A stretch of DNA of 64,000 nucleotides from Puffinus mauretanicus (GCA_023333565.1 JAJKFH010003173.1:1550001-1614000), one strand, 5' to 3'. Positions 24,401-39,400 are shown, counted from the stretch's first letter. Notes: a model not told the origin generated them from the letters alone. Translations and numbers: made by a program.

Positions 24401-27400
24401 TTGGAAGGTAAAGTATGAGATCCTGGAGTAAACAGCAATAGTATACCTATTCCTAGAAGAGTAAAGTAAGCTTTAGGACTCACACATACACACGCATTTT
24501 TATCTTTTTTAAAATTCTGTCCTAGTGACCCTTTCACAAATATGAGTTAATACAAACTTCCCCATTACCGTAATATTTCATTAGCATCAAAGAGCTGCCT
24601 CAGTACCCAAAGTCAGGAAATTCAAAACTACTGGGTTATGTCAGGAACAATTTATTGCTCTTAACTCACGATGAAGAATTAGCTCACTGTTATCCTTCCA
24701 TGCACATTGGAGTGGGAACACAATGTGTTGCATAAACATGACAAGTTTAATGCTATTTGGCCTAACACAATCTACTTCTAAGTAACTTTGAAGGTCGCTT
24801 TTATATTATATTTCGAAATTCAGTATCATCAAGTGATTAGGTCAAGCAAAAGAATTAAGGCCTGGCTTAAAAATCACATTTTTATTTAAGTCAGATGCAT
24901 CAGATAACCATCACTGGTTATAATTGTTAATTTTCGATCCTTCGGATCAAAGGCATTAGTAAATCTATATTCCCTGTGTCTTAATAATGAGATAACTGGA
25001 TTCCATCTCCTGTGCTCCCTGTCAAGTCCCACATTTTTCCATGCCTTCTGAAAACAGAGCAGATAATACTTTTCTTTTAAAGATTATGAGAACTTGCAAT
25101 ATAGTGTTAAACTGAATGCTTCAAGGAACACAAAGGGGTTAACATGGGCATGGACTCACCCAGAGTCACGATGGCTCCTCTCTAGGAAGTGTCAAATCCA
25201 CGTACTGCACAAGCTTGGCTTCTTGTCCTGCACCTACCATGCCCCAGAGACGGCTGAGACTATCTAGTGAGCGGAGCACTTCCTTCAAAGCTGGATAACC
25301 TACATTTGTCAATGTACTACTTAAAAGATCTCAGGTCTGTGCTTAAAAATTGTTACGGATTTATGAAATCCAAATGGATTCTTTACTATATATGACTCAT
25401 GAAAATGTACTAAGAACAGTCTGTTAGCAGACAACTGAACAAAGCACATTTGCAGTATCTGGGGGAGACTTATAGATAGGATTTTAAAAGAAAAAATTAA
25501 GACAATTGAATTACGCTGATGTCAGTGAAATGAATCCCTATCTTGTACGTTTCAATATAAAAATATACAGAAAGTTATCATTTGTTAAAAAAAACAAGAT
25601 GGCACAGTTCAAGTTGAGCAAATGTTAGCCAAAAAAGGTCTCCTAAACAGGCAGCAGGTATAAACCAAACATGTCTCTTCAGTACAGCAATTTTGCAAAA
25701 TGTGACATTTCAAAATAACAGTATTTTTCAAAACCACCTAGCACTGACAATCCCGACCTCCAAAGGACAGGTTTAAATAAATACCTAGCAGAACTGCACT
25801 TCATGAGATTTTACGATCAGCTGAATAAATGTATTACATATACTGCTAGGTATTGTAATAGCTGACTAATTAATAGTGATCTGAGTGCTCTTTATTGCCT
25901 GTGTCTGGAGACACTTCTGTTCATTACTCGCCCTCTCCCTCAAAGAAAGTTCCCTTCAGGCTTTGCAGCTGAGTGTTTCTGACAGTGGCGGCAGTGGGCT
26001 GTCCTTGGCAAGCAGAATAATATCAAGCAACAGTCAGTGACCCAGACACAACGCGTTCGGTGCATTCGGTACTCTAGTTCTGCAGGTGGGTAGTTAGGTA
26101 TTTGTGAAAAATCTCAGGATTCCTAACTGGCTTTTCTGAGTTTTCAAAGAGTAGAGATTTGGGTTTTTTTGTTGTGCATTTTACTAAAAGCAGAATTGAT
26201 GCCCCCTGAATACCGGGGGCATCATTCAGCTGCAGAACAGAGAGCTTGCAGGCAGCTGGGGAACGAGCTCCCTCCACCTTCTGCTCCATTACCCAGTTTC
26301 TGCAGAGAGCAGTCTAAGGAAAGGGGGGACTGGTTGCTATAGCCAGTTCACTTCTTCGTTTCTTTGAGCAGACAGAGAGATGGCGGAGTGGCAAGCAGTG
26401 GAACCTCCATCACTGTTGACACACCTCTGACACCTTTCAGAACCGGACTGAAAGTGCTCTGCAATCCCAATGACAGAAGAAATGCATCAAGTTGCTGTAG
26501 AGCTGGTGGGTCGGGGCATCAGAGAATGGAAGGTTTAAAAAGCAGGGAGAAATATGCTAGAGAAAGCATTAGCCTTGAAATATATGGAATTTTTCAAAAC
26601 AAGTTAAAAGCAGCTTTCGAAAATGCTTCTGGCCTCGATTTCTTTTACCAGCCAGTACACTGTTTCTACAGTTAACCTTCTTTTTTTAAATGTGCTTCTG
26701 AGTTACAATCTTGCAGGTTTGCTTAAAACAGTAAATAGAAAATGTCAAGCAACAGTGTGATACTGAAGCTGAGTTTCATTTTAACTAAGCAACTCCTCCT
26801 TCTGCACATCTCAATGCCAGGTTTCTTGTGCAAGCTTCTACCTGTTAACCGAGTTAGCCATCTAAGAAAAGCTCACTTAACAGCTTAATGACCAATTATC
26901 ACACCTATTGTTACCCTCTAAGCTGCCCATCCAAGACCATCATTCCACAGCTGTACAGAGGTTACCAGTTGTGCTGGTATATAAGATGTTGAAGGAGGCG
27001 GCACGTATGAGGGTTAATGGCAATGATATTCATTGCAGGCATCCAAGCAGCAGCACTTACATCAATGAGATCAGACAGGTCATGAATGTAATACTTGAAT
27101 ACAGATGCATTGGTGGCTTCCAAAGCTAGCAGATACTCGTTTCTTGCCTTAATAGCCTTCAGTCTATTTTCTGTGTACTTTGCTTGGCGCTAGAAGAGAA
27201 ACCAAAACCAGAATATATTTTAAAAAGAGGTGCAGCAGGAGTAGTAGCATTCTTAGTAACACCAGAATACACTGAACAAACCTTACCCTGCTCACACAGT
27301 TTTTGTTCATTTGGATTCCAGTTTCATCAAGACTCAAAGACTTAGAATTTAGATTAATTGTTTAGATGTTTTTAAGCATTACTATACTAGACAGCTTTGC

Positions 27401-30400
27401 ATTTAAAGTCTTCTCTTAAAACAGACCGCAAGTTGGGGCAGATTAAGGGAAGAATGAAGGAACAAGGTGGGTTTATGAGGTTATGGCCCAGCTCCAGCAC
27501 TACCAGAGTGGCTGCTAGAAGCCCATAGGGGTAGTCTGAGGGCTGCAACAGGCACTCCACCTCTTCCAGCAGAAACTAGACCTAAACTTGGTCCTTTCAG
27601 AGCCTAAATCAATCCAAAAATAACTCTTCACCTTCTATTGGCTTGAATCTTAGCGCTGAACTACTTAACTGATTGACTGATTGCTAAGGCAACTGGTTCT
27701 GCCCATGAAGTCAGTTTGGGATTGCATGTCTCCCTGTAGCACAGAGCAGATCTTAAGCTGGCATGAAATGGTAAACAAAAATCTTGTACTCTGTACAAGA
27801 AAAAAATATGTTAACCATGACTTCCAAGAAGGCAGTTGTTACTTTCATACTTTAACCTCGTTTTAGCTTTCTGTGCCATGCCTGTATAATCCTGGATAAT
27901 ATAAAATGCATATTTGATTGTCCTAAAAGAAACCTAGTGCTAGCTTTTGCCTTTCCTAAATCTGAATGTTTGAAATTTGTACAAAAACTGAGACTTGCAT
28001 TTGAATGTCACGAAGGAGGGAACTCAGTAGCTCCTGTGCTGAACTACCGCAAGGCCCCCTCCTCAAGCACTCTACACATGCAATAGCAGTGCTATGGAAG
28101 TACCTTTTCCTTCATTTTCTCTATTTTTTTGACAGAGCTTCGTCGAACATGTTTTTCTTCAAACTTGACGTTGGAAGTTGAGTCAGGGGAGCGTGGCGTC
28201 TGCTTGTCCTCTTGTTTCACCGACTTCCCAATCTGCTTTTCTTCCTGCTTCTCTGCCTCTTTCAGTTTGCTCTGAGCACTAATGCTGTCAGCGTTGTACA
28301 TATGGTAGGTTTTCATAACCTGCAGAAAATGATACACAACAGTCAGAGAGCACCACAGTTTGATTTGCTGAAGAAGAAATGGGCTTACCTACCAACAAAC
28401 TAGGCATACAGATGTTTTGCCTTACTTTATCTGTATGACCAAGTCTCAGGGAGAACAGTTATACACATATCTGGAAAGCTCACAGGCTAGGAGGGAGGAA
28501 AAAATCCTAAGAAAGAAGTCACAAGCTGCAACACCTTTTGTTTTGTTTTGTTTTTTTAAATTTGGCCGCTGCACTCCCCAAAACTGTAAGTTTCTTTAAC
28601 ATAACTATTTCATAATAGCTGTCCATCATGTTCATATTAAATGCAAGATATCATACTAACTAAGCAAAGGCATTTGGACAGTGACCAGCAAGTCTGGTTG
28701 CTAGCTGGGAGTTAGAAATACCTAAACAAGCAAAATACTCAGGGAAATTTCACATCTCAAAAAGGCATGACAGAAGATGCACAAACGAAAATGGGTCTCG
28801 AAATGAATCTGAAATCTGAAATCAAAATGGATTATTTTGCAGCTGCTTCTTTGTTTAACTTTGGCATGCGCCTTCTTGTACAACCCAATAAAGGAGTCAT
28901 AAAAAACCAAAAAAAGATACAGACTAAATCCAGCCTCCTTACTATTCAAAGAAAATTATATGCCAATGTTGGAAAATGATAGCTTTTCATCAGCAGGTAA
29001 GGTTTCAGAAGGGATGCCTATCAGTCTTTCATCTGGATGAATCAGTCCTTTAAACATCACAAGTCTCAAGGAACTGTATGCAAATCAATAGTCTGAACAC
29101 AATGGCTGCAAAAGCAACTCAGGTTCGATTTGTTTAAATCAAATCTGATGTGTAAAAACACCTCTGTTCACTTTATGTAATAAAAATATTAATAAAAGAG
29201 TGCGGTTCTTTCGCTCAGGGAGACCTGGACCCTGTACTATACAGACAACCTTTATTATAGCACATTTTTTATAAGTAAGTATAGATAAATATCCCCCAAA
29301 GTCACAAAAAAACCCCATTTGTTTCACAGGCTATTCATGTCTAGCTTTGTGTTCAGAAAACAGAACCAAAAAAACAAAGGGCATAATATATAAACTAGCT
29401 TTTTTTATCCATGATTGCAAAGCAATTCAATTCACCAAAGCAAACATTATTATGATATAATTTTGATAGGGGCCAAAAAAATGCAAAGTTGCATGAAGAC
29501 ACCCCAATAGTGTCATTCCAGAATTAATAAAGTTTCCACTTGCAAATCGTTTGATTCATTTTAGATGAAAACCCATTTATACCTATTTCACCTTAGTTTG
29601 AACCATAACATAATTTTACATAAGTAGAATGCATGCTCTCTCTTTATGCAGTGATCAGCAAAGGTTCTCAGATACAAAGAGATGTTGTATTTAAACATGA
29701 AAGAGAATGTGAACGCAGCCAGTATTAAAGAGAGACTTTCTGAATAATTTACACACACACACCCTTTCAGCTCCTGCATACGCTTAGACTATAAAGCAGG
29801 CATTTATAATAATAGATGCAAAGTAGTTTCTTTTCCTCTATCACTGAAAGTGGAACTGGCAGAAAGCAAGAGAAGCAGAAAAAGAAATCACAATTTTGAT
29901 GATCTTATCCTGCCGACAGTGCCACATTGGCAACCACAAGCTCTGCCTGCCCTGTGTTTGGTGATGGGGTTACTGTTGACTCACTAGTGCCTGCTGAGGG
30001 CAACAGCACAGCCAAGGACGGATGGCACAGGACAATTCAGGACAAAAACTTACAAGTAACAAGCCTCTGTATTTCATCTGTGTAGGGAAACTAAAGACTT
30101 TGTCCATTTTCATGGACATGCATTGTGCCTGAAAACATGAATTCTGTAAATCCTTTAAATACCCAGCAGAACAAGAGGTTGGTTTGTGGAAGTACTTCTT
30201 AAAGTACCAATGAAAGCAATTCCACCAGTGATTAAATTGAGTCCAGCAAGAAATATCTTTTAATATGATGAGCAGAAACGGCTTTTTCAAAGGAAAAGAA
30301 ACTTTCTGGTGAAGGGACAATTTAAAATTTTACAGCAGAAGGAATGAATAAATAGATACCAGATTCCTAGAGCTGACATTAAAAAAGTTAATACCCCAGC

Positions 30401-33400
30401 TTTGGTTATCAAAGACTGAATTCTGGAAGATCTTCCTTCCAGTGATAGAGAAATTATCAGGACTCAATTTGGCTCAATGATCTGTCAGAGCCTGGCATGC
30501 AGAAATTATTACCTATGTCTATGTAAAATCCACTAACCAGTCACCTTATCAACTTAAATGCCATGTGAACTTGGATTAGAAATAAATCTCAGTTCCTAAA
30601 AGTCTGTGTTTAGAGACAGCTCTATATTCTTCCTTAGGATCCCATCCAAGTACATGACTGAAAAGTTGAATCAGATTGTGCCCTCAAATAAAAAATAATT
30701 TCTAGAGTAGGCAGCACTGATGACATTCACAAAGGCACTGCTACATTTACAAAGCCACCTTCATACCCGAAGTAAATTCTCTGCCTTTCAGGAACATGAG
30801 CACAATGCAGTTTGCTCATACTATCGTAAACCAAGACTGTACTACCAACTACAGCGACAGTACATCGAACACAGGTCAGCTTCAAAACGCCTTCAGCTCC
30901 CACCGTACTGCTCGTTCTTGGCTTTCCTGTCGAGGAACACAAACCCTCTTTGCCCACAGAAAAGACTCAGTAATGCTAAACACTCTAACACAGAAGAGGA
31001 GGAAAATCATAAACTGGATTCACAGTCTCACCTCTTCAACTGCCACTTCAGCAGCAAGAACATTGGTGCGTAATGAATTCCCTTTTCCTACTCCTAAGTT
31101 CTCTTTTTTCCCAAAAGATTAGTCTGAATATTTGGCGTCAATGCTCTAATGAAGCAATTTCCTTCTATACCTTTTGTTGATACGGGAAGTTTCAGGGACA
31201 CCCCCCCATATGCTAGCATTGATATTAATACCGAATTTCATCACAAGATTGATATACCATGGCTCGAGAAATATCCCTGGATCATCTTTTGAAAGAATGA
31301 AGGTGGTAACATGTACCTCAGTGTAATGACCCAATATATCATTAGGGGAGGACAAAAGAAAAGACATTTTGAGCAACAAAACCGTGTGTAGGTTCTGCTT
31401 TTAAAACAAGAACTAGCTCAGTAACAGCTGCAGAAAGCAAAAATTTAATCAAACAACAAGCTTTTCCATTCATCTACGTAAGGAGAAAAATCCCCAAGCA
31501 GCATATGAACTTTTATGAACACATTCCTTCTCCTTCCCGAGGCAATGCCTCTTTCTTGGTGTCTCCAATGGATATACTGAGAAGCAAAAAGCACAGATGG
31601 AAGACTATTACTCTAAAGGGAGCTGTTTTGCTGAAAGAGTTGAGGAACAAATAAACACAGTAGGTCCCCCCGCTGAAGCTGTATGCTGCCTTTTGCATGC
31701 TCAGACCACACAAAACCACGGATTGAAGATTTTTAGCGCATTTGGAAATGATTCTAATATCTCTTACTCTTTTTAAAACCAACACTGCAGCTAGTAGCAG
31801 GTGTGTGCTAAGGTGAGATCTTTGAGAAGTGGAGCCAACACTTACAGAGCTGGAACAATGTAAGGATAGAGTCAAAAAGATTTATGGTGCTCTATAGACT
31901 GGTGAACACAAGCTGCCTCAAACTGCAAAGACTGCAGACATTTATCAGTCTTGGTGCTCAGTCTCTGCTGTACGAGCAGGCTGGGAGAAGTCAAATACTT
32001 CTTCCTTCTGCCTGAAATGGAGATGGAAATTGCAGATGCCAAGAAGTCAGTTTGATTTACCGTGTAGAGTTCATTCAAGACCTTCATCAAGTCTTCCTGG
32101 AGCTGCAATCCCACTTCCTTGCTCTGCAACAAAACAGAGAAATGAAAGTTAATTGGGGAAGACGGTAAAAAGGCGGAGGAAGTGAGCATGCTCTGCATCT
32201 ACAAATAATTTAGGCTCAATTAAGCACCACTATTTATGCTAGCAAATCCAATAGCTGCTTAGCCCAGAGCAGCTGGTCAAATTGCACAAACAGTATTAAC
32301 AAACTGAAATGTTATATAAGCACAGTGAGAAAAGCCTTACAGTATGGAGACAGGGAAATTTCCAGACAATGTGGGATTTTCAACATTACAAGCCTGGAAA
32401 CACACAGACTTGCCCATTTTAGCAGGATCAAGTAAGAATATGAATATAGGACAGCTTGGTATGGAAGCTGAAGAAATGCAGGATAAGAAAGCCAACAGGA
32501 ATGATTTTCCTTTATTGAACATCATATGACAAAACAGGTAATACTTCAATTTTGCTGATGTAAGGTACCTCCTTGACAAAGCCAGACTCCGAGGCTGCGA
32601 TGACAGCGGGCCACCACCTCCTTCACACTCCCATCTCTCTAGGCAGTTCTGCTGCTCTTCCCTCTGACCTTACATCTCACTCCCAGCCCTTCGGTACTGC
32701 CTGCCAGCCCCTCCTATCCGTATTCCTTTTCCCTCGACCACATGCACATCACGAGTTGCCAGTTCCACCCCATCATAACAATTCTTGAGGAAACGAGGTT
32801 GCTCAGATGGGGTCTGGCAAGGTGTTACAACTTATGGAGACAGATCCAGGAGGGAAACCTTACCGCAGTGTCTGCCAGCTTCACTTGATAAGCCTTGTGC
32901 AGAGGTTATTATCTATTTCCCAGATTCACTAGGGCAACAGTCACTCTTGGATACTTTTGGATACTGGAGTGCTTGCTGAAGAAGCAGTGTTTGTCACAGA
33001 GAGGTTTGGAGGAGCAGGGAGATGTGCTCGACAGCAGGTCTTTTTGCCTGTTGGTACTGTAGGAGATGCTTTGATCCAACTAGAGTTTGTGCTGACTGTA
33101 TTTGAAAGACCACACAGAGCTGCAGTCTGTTTTTGAGCACAGTGTTAATGTCAATGTATTTATTTTTTTAGTTTTGTATGATAAAGCCAGAGTTTAAAAA
33201 ACAAACAAAAAAGAGTACATGCTTTCAGATGCACAATCTCTCCTTTAAGTCTCCATGAGATTTACCAAAAGTTTACCTCTTCTTCCACAAACACCAAAAT
33301 AGCCTGCTACACCCTCTAGCCTCCTCTGGCAAATGTTCCTTCACTTCTGTATTTCATCACAAAAAGAACCACCACATCAACATTGGAAAAAAAAAAAACA

Positions 33401-36400
33401 CATTAATCTGACAGGGCTTTACATTCCCACTTCCATTCAAATTTTAAATCAATATAGGATTTACCTCAATAGACAAAGTAATTGGCTTTTTTTTTTAAAA
33501 AAAAAAAAAAAACTACAAGGATTACAATACAATTTAACCATATCAATACAAATCATTCTGTCCTGGGGGACACGTCCATTAGTCTGCTGCCTAGTTAAAC
33601 CTAAGGCTATATGAACTTGTTTCCTTCACTAAAACAGTAGAATGAAAACAAAAAAAAGGTGCAGATAGACATGATTGGTTGTCAAAATTAGCTGACACCC
33701 AAACTAGCCTGCAGCTGAGTGTCAGATTTTAAAAATATATTTACTTATTTAAACTCCCTGCTAGGTAACGAGCAGCCAGCACTTCTATGTTGTGTGCAAT
33801 TGGACTCAACTACTGCATGAAGAGCCAGTGCTGGCACACATTTGGCTTTAGCTAAATACAGGAACAGATAAGCTTCTGGTTTTTTAATAAAAACACTGGA
33901 ATGTCCAAAGATGCGCATCCATAATTACCGACAGACAGCACCTCTGTGTGCAAAGCCCTCTTTGAAGAGGCATTTCTGCATGCCATATAGCTTGAATGCA
34001 AAGGAGAGCGAAGCAACTTAATAATGGTACAATTAATCTTCACTTCATTAGAGACAGGATTTCACGCTAAATCTGACACTGTTCGCATTCTGAAGAGCTT
34101 CCATGAGAAAAGCTGAGAAATTCAGACGCATCAAAAAGCACATTGAGCCAGCATTTGCTGACACACCTTGCAAAGCAAAGCGAAGGTGCAGCCGCACACT
34201 CCAGCCTCGCCATCTCCAGCTGCCACGGCACAACACTGCCATGCACACAAACCTTAACAAATCTGCTTTTTCTATCGCAGGAGTATAAATGATCAAGAAA
34301 AATCTCTTTCAGCCTACAGTTATTGAAAGAGAATAAAGCCAATAGTTACAGTTAGACCCAAACAGATGTTTCCAGTCTTCCGCTGAAGACTCCAAGAAGT
34401 GATGTCCCAACTGTTATCCTGTTCACCCGAACAGGCTGCTGAAATGGTTTTAACTTACTGCTTCAACCCTGTTCTGTGTCACACATTATCACGCCTGATC
34501 ATCCCTTTGAAATTCCAGGAAAATCCATACCCATTCCGAGGGGGAGCTAGTTATCATCCCAGCCTCGTAGCAAGCAGCCGAGATTGCCACATATTACAAA
34601 AATACCAGAGCTGTTGGGTTCAGAGCATTATGCAATGCACCCTTTAAGGTGAAAACAAGGAAGAGGAGGGGAAATGGGAGAGATCAATCATCAACTATTT
34701 ATAAAGCCATATATTGGGCCAAAAACACAATTGAAGGGGAAAGCTCCCTCAAAAAACCCAAACTGACGGATAACGGGCAATTATTTCTTACATGAAGCGT
34801 GGTACAGCCCACCACAGGAGGAAGAGGCCTTCGAGTCAACCTCACAAGCTGGGTACCAGATAGCGGGAAATGGGGGCGGGGAGAGAAGTATAAAACAGAG
34901 CTGCCTTTGTCAGCCATCGGACATAATGTTTCTCCCTGTCTGGTGGAAGGCAAGGAATCGTACCAGCAGCTCCAGAGAGCGCGGGGAAAAGCTACGGGGA
35001 TGAGGTCTATCCCCAACGTTTTCGTTGTAGCATCTCCTCCAACGGTCGGAGAGATGGGAGCAGACAGACACCCTGGGATTTGTTACCTTGTCAAAAACAA
35101 AAAACCTGACCACACACACTATCCGGATGGAAAGGACGGATCCATCTCCAAGTGACATTCACTAATGATGTCTCTGCTTGGGCTGCTCGGGAGCCAGCCA
35201 GCTTCAACAGCTTTGCTCCTATAAAATGTTTAACCAGAAAAAATCCCAACAGTTACTACCATTTAATGACAGAAATCGCAGAAATGCAGTCTTAGCTCTT
35301 GCAGTGCAAGCTTTAATGTTTTCAAATCCCTGTCTGTAATTTCATAGCTTTAATCATTCTGAGGTGCAGGAAAGAGATAAAGCACACCGAATTCCACTTT
35401 TTCTGAGATTTTATTAATAAAAGACATCCAGGTGAATAATTGGAGAAGCCAAGGAAGAGATCAGATGTCTTGTTTCTCTACACTAACATTTCTATTCACA
35501 AAAATCCAGGCAGGCTTAAATATTCATAATCTAATAACTATGTTTTCTCCACATTTTCCCACTAATTAGAAAGTGCAAATGCATCTACTACTACATGTCA
35601 CAAGAATAACTTTATCCAGATTTTACTCATTCACTACCTACCAAGGCAGTGTTTGCCTGATTGAACCTTCATGCTCTGCATGTTAGAAGTATACTATATC
35701 TACTGGGTCAAGCAAATTTGATAGGTTCAAGATTATTTATGCCTACAAAGTTCAGGAAAAGAAAAAGATAAAGAGGTAATGCAGACAAACCCACACTTAA
35801 ACCAGCATTTCTGCCTAAGAACTCAAGATAGCGTTAAGCCATGAGGAAAAAAAAACATACTGATAAATTAAAAAGCAAAAAGAGAAAGATTATCTAATTC
35901 AATTTAAATAATTTAATTTTAAATTATCCTTTTTTGAATACCATCCAGTTCAGCAGTGCTCAAAGTTTACTGTGTTTCTGAGATGATAGATGTTTTATTA
36001 TAGACTGTTTATGTATGTTGTGACCCATTCAGACCAGCCTGGCATCGCACTGTTGGCAGCGCAATGGGACGTACAAGCAGAAGCATCCAAGGTCAGGTCC
36101 TCTGCATTTTCATACGTTCCAGTCCCATGTTCCTAAACCTGCTCCCCAGGTGGCCAGATGTGCTACTGCAAAAACAAGGGTCTGACGCAAATGCTGATAA
36201 AGGGGAGCATCCTGCTTTTTCTGAGGAGTCTTTAATTTAAAGAAAAGAAAAAAGTTGGTGATTCCCAATCTCCAAGAGAGTTTGCAGAAACAAGATCTAC
36301 ATTTTTTCCATCTCTGAAAGCAGAAAAAAAGCTGAAGCTGCTGCTTATCACTGCAGTGATATGGGTCGCAAAGATTTTATGACTGCCTTTTTCTCAACAT

Positions 36401-39400
36401 TGGAGATGATTAATGAAAGTGACTGGCTGAGTCTGTTTTAAATGCCCTGAGCGCTGAACTTTTCACACAGACGGAGCTTTTCAGCAGCACGCTTCACTGT
36501 GCTGGTTAAACTGCCTGGACTGGACCAATCATCTGCCTTTCACCCAGCTCTTTTCAGCCCATTTGCTAATTTCTTGCATAAAATTGCTCATTCACTGTAC
36601 AAACTGCTGAAGCATCAATTATGCGAAATAGATTAAAATGAATATTTTAATGCATATTCAGGTTGAAGAAGAAAAGAAGAAGTGTAAGTGCCAAATTGTC
36701 AAAACACAAAACTCTTTGTGCTTCCAAATGAGCTCTCAAGAAAGAAACTGCCAGATTGCTGGACTGGAAAAAACCTTACATTAAGATGAAGGTAAGATAG
36801 ATCACAGGTGTCATGAAAACAAGAGCGATGTGATGAACACTGTTAATGTAATGCTGCTCCCCGTACTGATTCCACCAAAAAAAAAGGTTTAGGAAAAAAG
36901 CTGAGCTAGCTGACCCTGATAAATGAAAATACATTGGAGGAAGCAGAACGGTTAGCTTGGGAAAGTCGAAAGAAAATGCCTTAGACATTAGCAAAAAAGC
37001 TGTTGCTCAAGTGTTGTAGAGGCTGGTGGACCCGATGCACAAAGAGAACTTTTCTGGGGTCCCATGGAGTTCAAAGTGCATCCAGATTAAAGTCTGCTGA
37101 TCTTAACCATTGCCATACAGGCATAAGAGATTTCAAGATCATGCTAGAATGTGGCGTGGAATTACGAATAAAATGCATGCCACGGAAAAACAACAACATA
37201 GTCTCCGCAGTTGCAAACGTCTCCAGATATCAATTTCTATTTCAACATCAAATTCTATATAATGTTTTTCAAAGGCAGACAGAGTTTAGAATGATTCATT
37301 TTGTAAACAATCTTCCAGGAAAAAGCAATAAACAAAAGCAAAAGAAAATCTGATAAATTTTATTATTATCTATTCCTGGCTGTACCTGCAACTAGAGCCT
37401 ATCTGTACATCCTTTAAAAAGCCTGAGGAAAGGCTTGTGCAACAAAATCTTATCTAATTGGCTCCAATAATAAACTGTGTGTGTATGTGGGGAGGGGGTG
37501 TCCCCACAAACCTTGTCTCTTTCTTATCCCATCAGGGCTAAACACTTGTCCTCTTGATCTGGGAGATTATCTAGTTTGATATGCATCATTAGTGCTCTTG
37601 GAAGATGGCACAGCATGGGAGCCCACCGCACGCCTGAGGCTGGGGAAGGGGGAGAGCAGGGTGCCAGCACAACCTCACCTGTGCCGCTGCAAAGGTACGC
37701 GCTGATCAGTGATAAACACAGGCTTCCTTTTCTCTGCAAATCAGGAAAATTATCAACAGCACCCAAGAGAACAAGAAAGTTATTTCAGCAAGGTGACAAC
37801 AGTAACTGTTGCCCAGGAGTGCTAACTTGCAACCTCAATTTTCTTCTCGCCAGCTGCCTTTCTCAAGCCTTTTCTTCAGCCCAAAACAAGAAAGCAAAAG
37901 AAGCTGCCCTAAGCATGCGTGCGTGCACATGCATACACATACACGCTCACACATGCACACATACTCCTTTGTTACAACAGGGTGTATATGCACCATGTGC
38001 AGAGCTGTAGGTTGCTGCCACCCCTCTCTGGAACATAAATTCCCAGTACGCCGTGCCAGCTTCTCAACGGCCTCTTTGTTCCAGCCCTCCTCCCCTCCAC
38101 CTCCCCTCTAATTTAATCAAGATGTTTTTGGGATCTACTGCAGCACTCGCTTGGCTGTTCCGCATTCCACCAAACATTAACGACTTCAGCTTCAAAATAT
38201 TTAGGGGGGATAATAAATATGAGAGCTAAGGAATGCTGTCAACATTTTATGCCCCGGATCTCAAGCCTCAGTAACGCAGTTCCAAATCTGATAGAAAGAT
38301 GGTACGGCTTCAAAACAAACATACCGTGAAGTTCACGAGATGCTTTCTGTATAAACTCAACAACAGCCAGGAAGCACTCAGAAACCATTGGTGGATGAAT
38401 GCGTAACACATTGAGATAAGAGATTTTATCTAATATGTTGCCTAAAATTATGTCAGCTAGTGACAGGGCTGGAACTGGAACCCAAATCTGCTGATTCTGA
38501 AAACAGCTCTCTAACAAGACCATTTCTCTACACCTTTTAAAAAGGAATAATTAAATATACATAGGTGGAAAACAAACATAAAATGTTCTCACGTTTTTTG
38601 AATCAACAGTGGGAGCTGGGAGGCAAGTGGATTGAGACCACTTGCTGAGACCAGCGAGGAAATTTGCAGAAGTGCAAGATCCTTTTTATTCCTGTCTAAA
38701 TCAAGGTTACAATACAGGGTATTTATTACGCATTAGTTAACATCTACTTACAAAGTTTGTTAAAGAGAAGGCTTGCCAGGTAAAATTTTCCAAGATCATA
38801 CATGTAGCACTGAAATAGAATTTGCTATTTAAAGTTCAGAATTCTTTATAGGTAGATTCTTGATAATGTTCTTTTTTTTTTCTTTTAAACAGGCCTGCCT
38901 TTAATTCATTTGCATGCAGTAGCAAATATGATTTATCACCTTCATGTTCTCATCTAAACAATCAAGTAGCTTCACTGTACAGAAGTACTCCATCATCACC
39001 ATCAGTTTGTTATAATTGTTTGTATTTGTTATAAATGTACTCCTTATTCTACAAGGATGTACTCTCAATGAAGCCTCTAACATACCTGTAGCCTGTGCAA
39101 GTTTTATGCACGTTTCTCTCACAACTTTCATGGATAAAGTGCTTGGCCATTATCACATGGCCTGACAGAACAGGAATTCTGTAAAACTTCTTTTAAAGCT
39201 TCAAACTCTCCAGAATTTAAAGAAAAGCTAGGAAAACAAAATCTATGTCATACAATATACATGCATATTTTGGGTGATAGATCATCAGTTTCCAGTTTAA
39301 TGATCCATTATGCATTGGTCAGTCATATTTAAATTACAGTTGTATCATCTAGTTTTCTCCACCATTTCACTAGTGATTTGTTTCACCACTATGTCAGTAA

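Noticed and set aside
29122..29131. GGTTCGATT word resembling a tRNA B box
   Set aside because: No A box at the right distance and no acceptor or anticodon stem can be drawn.
37911..37972. CATGCGTGCGTGCACATGCATACACA-type alternating stretch as a possible Z-DNA or array element
   Set aside because: An irregular purine-pyrimidine microsatellite without repeat units or spacers; nothing CRISPR-like and nothing functional to support.
39055..39230. Possible exon ending in a good donor (ACAG|GTATGT) with [16 protein letters not shown]
   Set aside because: The reading frame is closed by TAA a few codons upstream, and the better acceptor leads into another frame. It would need a frameshift, so I treat it as chance.
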